Below, one piece after another: positions 50,480 through 59,083 of a DNA stretch of 64,000 bases; position 1 is the first letter of the stretch, and every line of letters begins with the position of its first letter. The stretch comes from Bacillota bacterium (lineage in GTDB: Bacteria > Bacillota > Clostridia > Peptostreptococcales > Acidaminobacteraceae): NCBI GenBank assembly GCA_025210655.1, contig JAOARG010000081.1:1-64000 (forward strand), given 5' to 3'. Both the position numbers and the translations under genes were made by a program. Below the pieces are notes generated by a model that worked only from the letters and a program-made list of their open reading frames with translations, was not told the origin of the DNA and did not search any database.

Positions 50480-50676
50480 GAGCTGAAAAGGGGAACCACA
50501 CAAGACTTTGTTTGTGTTAGTGGAATCAATTTTGTAGCCAAAATTTAGGGGAAAAGGAAAGACGTAAGATCTTATTTTTTATTAGATCTTGTCACTTCCG
50601 TTTCCCCTAGTTTTTTGACTAAAAAATGATTCGCCTAACACTAACTTAGTATAGTGTGATTCCCCTTTTCCCCTTG
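50480..50676. repeat. Ladder palindrome element, GGGGAA family (full copy)
   Basis: This fills the gap between the feo operon 2 end and the convergent exporter gene. Paired backbone: GAAAAGGGGAA (50485-50495) with TTCCCCTTTTC (50660-50670); AATCA (50524) with TGATT (50627); TAGGGGAAA (50547) with TTTCCCCTA (50601). Hairpins between nodes are CCAC/GTGG with an inner ACACAA helix and ATTTTG-TAGC-CAAAAT on the left, TTTTTT-GACT-AAAAAA and ACACTA-TAGTGT on the right. The apex is AAGATC-GATCTT. This makes two stacked four-way junctions. Confidence 0.85.
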
Positions 50677-50716
50677 ATGTCAAAGAGGAATTAGTGGATT
50701 AAAAATAAATCACCAA

Positions 50717-51595
50717 CTAATCCCTGGCCTTTTGCCTGAACTCTACCCTAGGTATAATAACCGACACAAGTATAAGTCCTCCACCTGCAAATTCCATTAG
50801 GCTAAGTTTTTCACCAAGTAGTAAGAAGCCAAATGCTATTGTTACTATTGGTATTAGATTTAAGTATAAAGATGAAACAAATGCTCCCAGTTGTTCCATT
50901 GATTTTGTATAAAGTATCATTGCAATAGCTGATGCGAATACTGCTAGTATAAGTATATTTATAATTGCTTCTCCTGTAATTATGTCAAAATGATTTTCTT
51001 CAAAGAAAATGAATGGTAAAAACATTATGGTACCAAATATGCTTTGATAAAGTGTGATAATCAGTGACGAATATTTAGTATATAGTTTTTTTGATAAAAG
51101 TGAGTAAGCCACCCATGAAAGAACTGCTCCCAGCATATATAAATATCCGCTACCTGAGGCATTAAATATGTTTCTTATATTTCTCCCTACTATTAGAAAA
51201 ACCCCCAGGAGGTTGATTATAACAGCTATTATAGATAGGGTATTCATTTTTGTTTTGTAGACTAAGCGGTCCCCTATTAGGGTAAAAATCGGTATGCCGG
51301 CAATGATTAATGATGCTATGGATGCATTTGTATACTTGATTCCATTATTTTCGAAAAAGAAGTAAAGTGTTATTCCGAAAATTGCTGTAGATATCATATG
51401 CTTGATATCTTTTCTTTCTATTTTATAATCATACTTGCCAAGCTTGACTATGACAAAAAGAAGTGTACTAGCTATGGCAAATCTTATAAATCCTAGTGTC
51501 ATGGGTCCTACAAATTCTATTGCTACCTTTATGTTTATGAAGGAAAGACCCCAAATGAACATGCATATGAGAATGGAAATAGTTCCTTTCTTCAT
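50717..51595 (-). CDS. EamA/DMT-superfamily transporter
   Basis: 292 residues with ten hydrophobic helices arranged as two EamA repeats of five (GTISILICMFIWGLSFINIK begins the first; YLYMLGAVLSWVAYSLLSKK the second). Members export metabolites such as amino acids. The substrate here is unknown. Monocistronic, with its 3' end facing the ladder element. On the minus strand GGGGGAAT precedes the ATG. Confidence 0.88.
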   Translation of the reverse strand: MKKGTISILICMFIWGLSFINIKVAIEFVGPMTLGFIRFAIASTLLFVIVKLGKYDYKIERKDIKHMISTAIFGITLYFFFENNGIKYTNASIASLIIAGIPIFTLIGDRLVYKTKMNTLSIIAVIINLLGVFLIVGRNIRNIFNASGSGYLYMLGAVLSWVAYSLLSKKLYTKYSSLIITLYQSIFGTIMFLPFIFFEENHFDIITGEAIINILILAVFASAIAMILYTKSMEQLGAFVSSLYLNLIPIVTIAFGFLLLGEKLSLMEFAGGGLILVSVIIPRVEFRQKARD

Positions 51596-51806
51596 TGATA
51601 TTCCCCCTCTTATCTATTATTATCTCAAGTAATTATAACCTAATGAAATTAAATGTAAAGTCAAAAAAATTTACTCTTTTATAACAAAATAGGGATATTG
51701 TAATTAAAATCAAGAAAAAACTGTTATAATTTATATTAAGAGTAAATAAAAAAATATAAAGTTACATTGCCTGAATTACCTAAATTGATATTGTAGGGGA
51801 GGTATT

Positions 51807-52244
51807 ATGTTGAAGAAGATAGATACTCAAAAAGTATATGAGAATCTTAGAAAATCTAAGGATATTGAGACATTTATTAAAGAACATAATAACGATTTTG
51901 TAGAGGAAAAGGGTCATGCCTACTTAAATGATTTACTTGATAATAAAGGTATTTCCAAAACCATGGTTATTAGGGATTCCAACCTAGATAGGGTTTATGG
52001 ATATCAAATTTTAAGTGGAAAGAGAAGACCTTCTAGGAATAAATTACTTCAAATTTCTTTAGGTCTAAAGTTTGACCTAGTTGAAACTAAGAATTTGATA
52101 AGATATTTTGGATTGTCAGAGTTATATCCTAAAAATAGACGGGATGCGATTATTATATTTTCTACAGAGAAGAAAATGGGACTTGATGAGGCTGAAAGGC
52201 TTCTTGAAGAACTTGGTGAAGAAGGAATTCAGGATTTGATATAG
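51807..52244 (+). CDS. XRE-like helix-turn-helix protein
   Basis: 145 residues. A lambda-repressor-like HTH spans about residues 45-95 (LLDNKGISKTMVIRDSNL, then LSGKRRPSRNKLLQISLGL). It is followed by a helical tail rich in Glu/Leu that may dimerise. The N-terminal 40 residues are helical. It lies 34 bases before an ABC ATPase gene and is probably co-transcribed. It may regulate that gene or respond to it. GGGAGG precedes the ATG. Confidence 0.75.
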   Translation: MLKKIDTQKVYENLRKSKDIETFIKEHNNDFVEEKGHAYLNDLLDNKGISKTMVIRDSNLDRVYGYQILSGKRRPSRNKLLQISLGLKFDLVETKNLIRYFGLSELYPKNRRDAIIIFSTEKKMGLDEAERLLEELGEEGIQDLI

Positions 52245-52278
52245 TATTATTATTACATAGTATTAATAGGAGTCACTT

Positions 52279-53172
52279 ATGAATATATTAGAATTGAAAG
52301 ATGTTTCGTACAATATAAGAAAAAAGAAAATTTTGAAGTCTATAGATATGCAAGTGAAATCAGGAGATATCTTAGGTCTTATAGGTAGTAATGGTGCTGG
52401 AAAATCCTCTTTACTGGAAGTAATTACTGGTATTGTTAGAAAATACGGTGGAAGTATTACTTATGATGGTATTAAGGTTGAGGAGATCAAGGACTTTGAT
52501 AAAAAAATCGGTTTTGTTTCTCAAGATATAGCCCTTTATGAAAAACTCTCTGGCTTAGAAAATCTTAAGTTTTGGTCAAAGTTATATGGAGTTTCTGATA
52601 ATGAAATTCACAAGATTATTTCAGATATGGGGATGGAAGAATATATTAATGATAAGGTTTCTACTTATTCTGGTGGAATGAAAAGAAAATTGAATATTGC
52701 TTCAAGTATTATGCATTTTCCGGAAATAATCGTGATGGATGAGCCTTTAGTTGGAATAGATAAAAATTGGATTAATGAAATCCTTGATATTATAAAAAAA
52801 CTATCTGGAGAAGGAAGGATAATCATTATTTCCTCCCATCGATTCCAAGATTTTTCGAAAATATGGAATAGGATATGTGTATTAAAAGAAGGTAGTATTG
52901 TAGCTTATGGTGATAAGGAAAAACTTCTTGAAACTATAGAATGGGGAAAGAAAGTTAAGACTTCTTCTTTTCCTAGTGATAATTTAAATTTGCTGGAGCA
53001 AGAAGGTATTATAGATGTTGAAAGTACTGCTAGGGGTTTAGATATAAAACTTGGAAGAAATCCGATTTATCTTGATAAACTTCTGGAAGATTTGAAGCTC
53101 AAGGGAGAGAATGTAGAAATTATTGGTATTAAGTCTCCCCAAGTGGAAGATTTGTACGAAAAATTTAAATAA
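52279..53172 (+). CDS. Orphan ABC transporter ATP-binding protein
   Basis: 297 residues. Walker A GSNGAGKSS, Q-loop FVSQDIALYE, signature YSGGMKRKL, Walker B IIVMDEPLVGID and H-loop SSHRF (the normal SxH-D/R region). A C-terminal extension of about 80 residues follows, as in export-type DrrA/CcmA-like ATPases. No permease gene is next to it. The upstream neighbour is an XRE-type regulator and the downstream genes are flagellar in character. Its partner must be encoded elsewhere or it has another role. Confidence 0.85.
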   Translation: MNILELKDVSYNIRKKKILKSIDMQVKSGDILGLIGSNGAGKSSLLEVITGIVRKYGGSITYDGIKVEEIKDFDKKIGFVSQDIALYEKLSGLENLKFWSKLYGVSDNEIHKIISDMGMEEYINDKVSTYSGGMKRKLNIASSIMHFPEIIVMDEPLVGIDKNWINEILDIIKKLSGEGRIIIISSHRFQDFSKIWNRICVLKEGSIVAYGDKEKLLETIEWGKKVKTSSFPSDNLNLLEQEGIIDVESTARGLDIKLGRNPIYLDKLLEDLKLKGENVEIIGIKSPQVEDLYEKFK

Positions 53173-53191
53173 TATTTATTTTAGGAACATG

Positions 53192-53221
53192 ACTTGGGAG
53201 AATTCTATCTCAAGTTTTTTT
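53192..53221 (+). terminator. Rho-independent terminator
   Basis: ACTTGGGAG and CTCAAGT form the stem, followed by seven T, after the ABC ATPase gene. Its 3' part doubles as the -35 area of the next promoter. Confidence 0.8.
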
Positions 53222-53236
53222 CTATTTTGCCGATAT
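53209..53236 (+). promoter_or_regulatory. Sigma-28 (SigD/FliA) type promoter
   Basis: GCCGATAT at 53229-53236 is an exact match to the -10 box used by flagellar sigma-28. Fifteen bases upstream lies TCAA (53210-53213), one base away from the TAAA core of the -35 box. It stands about 50 bases before the FliK-like gene and ties this cluster to the motility regulon. Confidence 0.75.
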
Positions 53237-53287
53237 TCATACTAGACAATCACGTGTAAATATTTAGAGGGTTAGAAGGGTGATAAC

Positions 53288-55297
53288 ATGAAAATATTTG
53301 ATATGATAAATAGATATGACAGTAACAAGGTTAATAATGACAGTAATATGGGAAATAGAATGGTTAAGATAAATGAACTAAAGGAACAGATGAAGGAAAA
53401 TGAATCCGTAATGGGTGGAAATATGGCAAATGATGATTTGGGCAAGATTGTAAAGGATCTAAAAAGCCAAGGTATTAATCCATCACCATCTGAGATAGAT
53501 GAAATAAAACAATATGTAGAAAAATCTACTGCAAGTGTTGAAGATAAATCTGATGTTGTTAAGCTTGCATACGATAAAGATATAGAGATAACAGAAGGAA
53601 ATCTTAGCAAGATAGAAGAAGCTGTTAATTCACCTTATCCATCGGATAATCCTGGTGAAATTAGTCAGGCTGACTCAGTTGAAAAATCTATTGCTGAAGT
53701 TAAAGAAATGGATATACCTCAGGAATTGAAGGATAAAATAATATCTTTGATGAGTGATAATGGGATGACTTTTGACCAAGTTTTGAAAGTTGATATTATT
53801 GTAAATGAGGGATCACTATTAGTAGACCTTGAAATGGATGAATTAATGGAGATTTATAAGGGCTTTATCAAGAAACCTGTAAGTTTACTTCAACTAATTT
53901 CAAGTAAGAATATGAGCATAGAAGAAATGTTTAATCTTGATGGTAAGGAAAACCCTGAGATAAAAGGATTACAAGTTCTAGTCGAAAGACTTCATGTGGA
54001 AATTACCACTAGTGTTTCTAGCTCAGGAGAATTCAGTCTTGAAGATTTGGAAGCTGAACTTGATAATTTGATAGAAAGTGTTGGACAAGAGTCTGATAAA
54101 CTTGATGCTATAAATGATGTTTTTGAAGTCTTCACAAATGAAGAGTTTTTAACGGCAATGATAGGAATAGAGTCAAGGAACACTTTGATTACGGAAGTTA
54201 CAGAAAAGATTGCTGAAGTAACTGATAAATTTAATGATTTTAAATCAGATTTCTTAAAAACACTTAGGGATATAAATTATAGAATAGATAATGGACAAAT
54301 TACTAAATCAGAAGTAGTGGACGGTCTAAATGATCAAATTGATAAGCTGGATAAACTAATTTTAAAAAGTGAAGTAAATCTTTATCTAGATATGAAAAGT
54401 GAAAAGAAACTTTTAGTTATGTCTAAAGATTTGTTAAATGCCAGAAATCTTATGTCAGAGGGAAAAGTATCTGAGGCTAAGAAAATAGTTGTATCTGTAG
54501 AAGAAACCATGGTGAAGATGAAATTCAAGCCTTCAAATAAGAAGATTGTACACAACTTGAATAGAAAGGCTTTGTTTTCTTCGGATAAGTATTTGAGCGA
54601 AAAGCAGTATTTAAAAAATATTTCAAAACTTGGATCTGGATCAAAATCCCCTAGAATGTTATTGGAAAAACTGAGGACTATGGGACTTAATAATGGATTT
54701 GAAGTTGATGAGTTTATTAATTCAAAAAGAAATCAAGAAGAAAATTATGAGAAAAACTTTAAGAATGTACTTCTTGAAAATAAGAATAATACACAATTAA
54801 GCATGGAGAAAATATCGGGAATTCTTAAGACCCTTAACAACATCTCTGGTCAGCAGATGATTAATAAAGGTGGAGCCCCTGGGGAAAATCAGACCATGAT
54901 GTTTAATATACCAGTTGATGTAATGAACCAGCAAAAAGAGATGAAGGTTTATATTAATTCTAAAAAAGAGAATCAAAAGCTTGATTGGGAAAATTTCAGC
55001 ATGTACTTAGCAATTGATTTGCCTGTCTTTGGCAATACCGGTATAAAGATTAGTGCCATAAATCGTGATATGAAGATTTCAATTAAGAATGACAGGGATG
55101 ACATTGAAATAATTAAAGATGCCCTAGTGGACAGTTTTAAAGAGGATCTTAAGGAGATTGGATACAATATTGTTTCTGTAAATATTGGTAAACTAAGTGA
55201 AAAAGAAGGGGAAGCTATGCTTAAATCCGTAAGTGTTTCTCAATCCAAAGTGTCATCATATTTTCCTGATAAGAAAGGATTTGATTTAAAACTATGA
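53288..55297 (+). CDS. Large FliK-like / DUF6240-type protein
   Basis: 669 residues, very rich in Lys, Glu, Asp, Ser and Asn, with no signal peptide or membrane helix, long helical middle, and a more compact C-terminal region (about 540-650: FNIPVDVMNQQKEMKVYINS, then the segment ending LAIDLPVFGNTGIKI). A late compact domain after a long variable part fits flagellar hook-length control proteins and the clostridial DUF6240 group. The next gene encodes an FlhB-tail-like protein, the natural partner of FliK, and a sigma-28 promoter precedes it. The exact role is inferred. Confidence 0.65.
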   Translation: MKIFDMINRYDSNKVNNDSNMGNRMVKINELKEQMKENESVMGGNMANDDLGKIVKDLKSQGINPSPSEIDEIKQYVEKSTASVEDKSDVVKLAYDKDIEITEGNLSKIEEAVNSPYPSDNPGEISQADSVEKSIAEVKEMDIPQELKDKIISLMSDNGMTFDQVLKVDIIVNEGSLLVDLEMDELMEIYKGFIKKPVSLLQLISSKNMSIEEMFNLDGKENPEIKGLQVLVERLHVEITTSVSSSGEFSLEDLEAELDNLIESVGQESDKLDAINDVFEVFTNEEFLTAMIGIESRNTLITEVTEKIAEVTDKFNDFKSDFLKTLRDINYRIDNGQITKSEVVDGLNDQIDKLDKLILKSEVNLYLDMKSEKKLLVMSKDLLNARNLMSEGKVSEAKKIVVSVEETMVKMKFKPSNKKIVHNLNRKALFSSDKYLSEKQYLKNISKLGSGSKSPRMLLEKLRTMGLNNGFEVDEFINSKRNQEENYEKNFKNVLLENKNNTQLSMEKISGILKTLNNISGQQMINKGGAPGENQTMMFNIPVDVMNQQKEMKVYINSKKENQKLDWENFSMYLAIDLPVFGNTGIKISAINRDMKISIKNDRDDIEIIKDALVDSFKEDLKEIGYNIVSVNIGKLSEKEGEAMLKSVSVSQSKVSSYFPDKKGFDLKL

Positions 55298-55533
55298 TGG
55301 ATTTATACTCTAAATACAAAGAAAAAGAAGATTTTGAAAGATATGCGAAAAAGCTTATTGAAGATAGTAAAGAAAGTGATATTATGGTTGAGGATGATCC
55401 TGATTGTTTGAAAGAAATATTAGGTCTTGATCTTAGGGATAATGTACCTCCTCAGATGTATAAGGTAATATCATCAATAGTTCATGCTATTTCCAATATG
55501 GAGGAAGAAAATAATGAAGATTCAAAAGGTTAA
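55294..55533 (+). CDS. FlhB C-terminal-like small protein (YlqH type)
   Basis: 79 residues. KKLIEDSKESDIMVEDDPDC followed by LKEILGLDLRDNVPPQMYKV and VISSIVHAI matches the end of the cytoplasmic domain of FlhB/EscU (helix, proline-containing loop, final helix), but the NPTH autocleavage motif and all membrane helices are absent. Such stand-alone FlhB-tail homologues occur beside FliK-like genes. It overlaps the gene before by four bases and the YaaR-like gene after by 20 bases. Confidence 0.78.
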   Translation: MMDLYSKYKEKEDFERYAKKLIEDSKESDIMVEDDPDCLKEILGLDLRDNVPPQMYKVISSIVHAISNMEEENNEDSKG

Positions 55534-55951
55534 AGGAGCGAAGGCTAAGGGAATGTCAGCCCAAAAAGTTGGAACAAAACCTTCAATTTCCTTTGAAGAA
55601 ATATTAAATATAGAAAAGACCCATGATGAATATAATAAGTATCAGGAAAGAATAGATGAAATCAGAGAAGTTGGAGAAAGATTAGCTGAAAAAAAGACTG
55701 TTGAAACTTTGGTTGAATACAAGAAGATGATAAAGGAGTTTCTTGAGGAAGCTGTAGATGTAGCTCTTAAACTTGATGAAAGAAGATCTTTTTCAAGGTC
55801 TGGAAGAACATCTATACTTAGAACTGTTTCTAATATTGATGAAAAACTAATTGAATTAACTGATATGATAATAAAGAAAGAGAGGAAACAGATTAGACTT
55901 CTTGAAAAAATAGGAGAAATACAGGGACTTCTTGTAAATCTGTTTGTTTAA
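55514..55951 (+). CDS. YaaR-family protein (DUF327)
   Basis: About 145 residues, almost wholly helical. The conserved pattern includes TLVEYKKMIKEFLEEAVDVA, then RTSILRTVSNIDEKLIELTD and a C-terminal helix ending in GLLVNLFV. The family is common near flagellar or DNA-replication genes in Firmicutes, and its function is unknown. The frame opens at 55484, but GGAGGAAG places the start at ATG 55514, inside the preceding gene, implying coupled translation. Confidence 0.85.
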   Translation: MKIQKVKGAKAKGMSAQKVGTKPSISFEEILNIEKTHDEYNKYQERIDEIREVGERLAEKKTVETLVEYKKMIKEFLEEAVDVALKLDERRSFSRSGRTSILRTVSNIDEKLIELTDMIIKKERKQIRLLEKIGEIQGLLVNLFV

Positions 55952-55955
55952 AAAT

Positions 55956-56459
55956 ATGATAGAGTTTGATGAATATAATGTCGAAGATGAGAACTTTTAT
56001 AGGGCGCTGTACTTAAGTGCCCTTTCAAAATATGATAAAATAGTTTCTAAATCAGCTATAGCTGCTGGGGAAAAAAATCTCATAGACCCTAATTGCATAA
56101 AAATTATTGTAAAGAAGACTGGAGAAAAAATTGGAATTATTTCTTTTTTTATAGAAAAACCCTATTGTCATATTAGTGGATTTATTATTTCAGACTTATA
56201 TAAGGGCAGCGGTATAGGATCAATAGTTCTTAATGAACTTGAAAAATATTTAGTGGATATAGAGATTGAAAAAATCATTTTATCAACAATGAGAAAAAAT
56301 ATTTTAGGGATAAAATTTTATCTTAAAAATGGATATGAAATTATTGAAAAGTCTGACTTTTGCCTTGATATGAATAATTCTTTTGAAAGAAAGAATATAA
56401 TTTTTTTCGAAAAAAGTATTGACAAAAATATTTTGGCGAAATATAATGGCTACAAATAA
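55956..56459 (+). CDS. GNAT-family N-acetyltransferase
   Basis: About 167 residues with the GNAT fold. Motif A is FIISDLYKGSGIGSIVLNEL, whose YKGSGIG binds the acetyl-CoA pyrophosphate, and the family-typical MRKNILGIKFYLKNGYEII is motif B. The acceptor is unknown. It might modify flagellin or a small compound, as it directly follows the YaaR-like gene (TTG at 55944 would even overlap its stop). ATG 55956 is chosen, though ribosome-site support is weak for either. Confidence 0.75.
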   Translation: MIEFDEYNVEDENFYRALYLSALSKYDKIVSKSAIAAGEKNLIDPNCIKIIVKKTGEKIGIISFFIEKPYCHISGFIISDLYKGSGIGSIVLNELEKYLVDIEIEKIILSTMRKNILGIKFYLKNGYEIIEKSDFCLDMNNSFERKNIIFFEKSIDKNILAKYNGYK

Positions 56460-56483
56460 TTTTTTAAGAAATATTAATATTTG

Positions 56484-56745
56484 CGATGACAGGAAGAGTA
56501 AGTAACATTGATATTCTAAGCGAGCCGATGGTGGTGAAAGATCGGTAATTAGATGCTACTGAAGAACATCCTTGAGCTTTCAACCGAAATTGCTTTGCAA
56601 GAGTAGATTTGAACGGATTCCGAAACCGTTAATATTCGGTCAATATCGACAAATGTCCGTATTGTAACTGAGGTGAATCAATTTTTTGATTAACTAGGGT
56701 GGTACCGCGAATATACTTTCGTCCCTTGAGGATGGAGGTTTTTTT
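56484..56745 (+). promoter_or_regulatory. T-box leader, asparagine specifier
   Basis: Stem I region is GAGTAAGTAAC, GATGGTGGTGAAAGATCGG (distal loops), and the specifier loop GAAGAACATCC with codon AAC at 56565-56567, i.e. asparagine. The strictly conserved T-box sequence AGGGTGGTACCGCG follows at about 56696, then the terminator CGTCC-CTTGA-GGATG and a seven-T run (to 56745). Uncharged tRNA-Asn should cause antitermination and switch on asnA. Confidence 0.95.
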
Positions 56746-56861
56746 ATTTTTTTGAAAAGTTATTGGAACATTTAGTTATATTAAAAATTATTTTTATCAG
56801 CTGATTAATATAAAAAAGGTTTATTGACTTACTTAGGATTAATATTTAGGAGGAATTTAAA

Positions 56862-57878
56862 ATGGGAATGGATATGCTTGTAATACCTAAAGGATACAAA
56901 TCGGAGTTATCATTATTAGAGACAGAAATCGCTATAAAGAAAATCAAGGATTGTTTTCAAGTAAAACTTGCAGAAAAGTTGGATTTAACAAGGGTTTCAG
57001 CACCACTTTTTGTTAAGCCTGCTACTGGACTTAACGATGATCTAAATGGAGTTGAAAGACCAGTATCTTTTGATCTTTTAGATGTTAAAGAGGGAAATAT
57101 TGAGGTTGTTCACTCATTAGCAAAGTGGAAGAGAATGGCTCTTCACAGATATGAGTTTAAGTCTGGAAAAGGATTATATACGGACATGAACGCTATAAGA
57201 AGGGATGAGGATCTTGACAACCTTCACTCAATTTATGTTGATCAGTGGGACTGGGAAAAAATAATCGAAAAGAGTGAAAGAACTGAGTCTACTTTAAAAT
57301 CAGTTGTAGAAAAGATTTTCAAAGCTTTTAAAGAGACTGAAGATTATATTGTTTCTGAGTTTCCAAAGCTGGAGAGATTTTTACCAGAGGAGATTACATT
57401 TGTTACTTCTCAGGAACTTGAGGATAGATATCCTGATTTAACTCCAAAGGAAAGAGAAGATGCTATTGCAAAGGAGCACAAGGCAGTTTTCATTGGACAG
57501 ATTGGTAAAGCCCTTGCATCTGGAGAGAAGCATGATGGTAGAGCTCCTGATTACGATGATTGGGATCTAAACGGAGATATAGTATTCTGGTATCCGGTTC
57601 TTGATAGAGCATTTGAGCTTTCTTCAATGGGAATCAGGGTTTCTGAAGAATCACTGGCATCTCAGTTAAAGGCAGCTGGCTGTGAAGAAAGAAGGGAAAG
57701 AGAATTCCACAAGATGCTTCTTGAAGGAAAATTACCTTACACAATTGGTGGAGGAATTGGTCAATCAAGAATGTGCATGTTCCTATTAAACAAGGCTCAT
57801 ATTGGAGAAGTTCAGGCAAGTATTTGGTCTGAAGAGATGATTGAAGAATGTAAGGGAAACGGAATAGAATTATTATAA
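56862..57878 (+). CDS. asnA: Aspartate-ammonia ligase (asparagine synthetase A)
   Basis: Forms asparagine from aspartate and ammonia with ATP; class II aminoacyl-tRNA-synthetase-like fold. 338 residues. Landmarks: [69 protein letters not shown] and [16 protein letters not shown]. The T-box with AAC specifier upstream confirms its regulation by asparagine charging. Use of ammonia directly suits an amino-acid-fermenting anaerobe. AGGAGGAA precedes the ATG. Confidence 0.97.
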   Translation: MGMDMLVIPKGYKSELSLLETEIAIKKIKDCFQVKLAEKLDLTRVSAPLFVKPATGLNDDLNGVERPVSFDLLDVKEGNIEVVHSLAKWKRMALHRYEFKSGKGLYTDMNAIRRDEDLDNLHSIYVDQWDWEKIIEKSERTESTLKSVVEKIFKAFKETEDYIVSEFPKLERFLPEEITFVTSQELEDRYPDLTPKEREDAIAKEHKAVFIGQIGKALASGEKHDGRAPDYDDWDLNGDIVFWYPVLDRAFELSSMGIRVSEESLASQLKAAGCEERREREFHKMLLEGKLPYTIGGGIGQSRMCMFLLNKAHIGEVQASIWSEEMIEECKGNGIELL

Positions 57879-57886
57879 TAAATTAG

Positions 57887-57931
57887 GGGTTGAGAAGGGT
57901 TACTTTGTAGCCTTGTCTCAACCCTTTTTTT
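57887..57931 (+). terminator. Rho-independent terminator of asnA
   Basis: GGGTTGAGA and TCTCAACCC enclose an inner AAGG-CCTT helix and are followed by seven T. Confidence 0.9.
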
Positions 57932-58000
57932 AATGTACCATATTCTAGGGGGACATTATATTAGTAGAATTATTAAAGTGTCAATTTAAGGAGGTATGGT

Positions 58001-59059
58001 ATGTTTTTTATTAAAAATATCATTAAAATAGTTTTAGGCATAGGTGCTCTGTTTGCTATCTATTTTGCCCTAAGTATTTTAGCTGCTATTACATTCGATT
58101 ATAATCCTGAAAATCTAATAGAGCTTGATATAAATGGTTCAAGTGAAGAATTAGCACCAATAGGGGAGATTATAGATATTACTACATTTAATATAGGATA
58201 TTGTGGACTTGAAAAAGAGCAGGACTTCTTTATGGATGGTGGAAAAAGTTCCAGAGGAGGATCAAAGGAAAAAGTTCAGGAGAATCTTCATGCCATTGTG
58301 ACAAAATTGAATGAAATTTCACCTGATTTAGTTATGTTACAAGAAGTTGATAAAAAAGGTCATAGATCATTCGATGTGAACCAAGTGGAATATATAGAAG
58401 AAAATTTATTAAGTAATACTTCATATGCTTATGGCGTAAATTATGATGTAAAATGGGTTCCGCTTCCTATTACAAAACCAATGGGAGGGGCTCTATCAGG
58501 TTTGATGACGATATCAAAATACAAAGTTGATAAGGCTACACGCCTTAGCCTTCCTTCTAGTCAAGATATACCTAAAAAGTTTTTTGATTTAGACAGATGT
58601 TTAATGGAAACAGAGATAGCTGTTGATAATGGGAAAAAACTTTATCTAGTAAATGTACATTTATCAGCATTTGATAAGGGTGGTAGTGTAAGGAAGAAGC
58701 AGATGGATTTTGTAATGGATTATTTAAATGAAAAAAGAAAAAATGGTGATTACATAATTATGGGTGGAGACTGGAATCATATACTTAATGATAAGTTGAA
58801 TGCTAACTATGATGTGCTTCCTTCTTGGATAGTTGAAATTCCTGAGTCTTTTTATGTAGAAGGCTTTAAAATGTATTCGCCTGATATAGCTACAGTCAGG
58901 GACAATGAAAAAGCATATGAGAAGGGTGTTACATTTGAGTCAATAATTGATGGATTTTATGTATCTGACAATGTAGAAGTTAAGTCTATAAAGGGATATG
59001 AACTTGGATTTGAAAATAGTGATCATAATCCAGTTTCTATAGAAGTAATCTTAAAATAA
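58001..59059 (+). CDS. Endonuclease/exonuclease/phosphatase-family protein with membrane anchor
   Basis: 352 residues. N-terminal membrane helix (about 8-30) with the rest predicted outside. EEP-fold motifs: TFNIGYC (Asn), LQEVDKKGH (Glu metal ligand), VNVHLSAF, IMGGDWNHIL and the final SDHNPVSIEV (Asp-His pair). The family hydrolyses phosphodiesters or phosphomonoesters, from nucleic acids to sphingomyelin or phosphoinositides. The substrate is not deducible. It is followed by an antiporter gene 24 bases downstream, probably co-transcribed. Confidence 0.85.
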   Translation: MFFIKNIIKIVLGIGALFAIYFALSILAAITFDYNPENLIELDINGSSEELAPIGEIIDITTFNIGYCGLEKEQDFFMDGGKSSRGGSKEKVQENLHAIVTKLNEISPDLVMLQEVDKKGHRSFDVNQVEYIEENLLSNTSYAYGVNYDVKWVPLPITKPMGGALSGLMTISKYKVDKATRLSLPSSQDIPKKFFDLDRCLMETEIAVDNGKKLYLVNVHLSAFDKGGSVRKKQMDFVMDYLNEKRKNGDYIIMGGDWNHILNDKLNANYDVLPSWIVEIPESFYVEGFKMYSPDIATVRDNEKAYEKGVTFESIIDGFYVSDNVEVKSIKGYELGFENSDHNPVSIEVILK

Positions 59060-59083
59060 AAATGAAATGATATGGTGATAATT

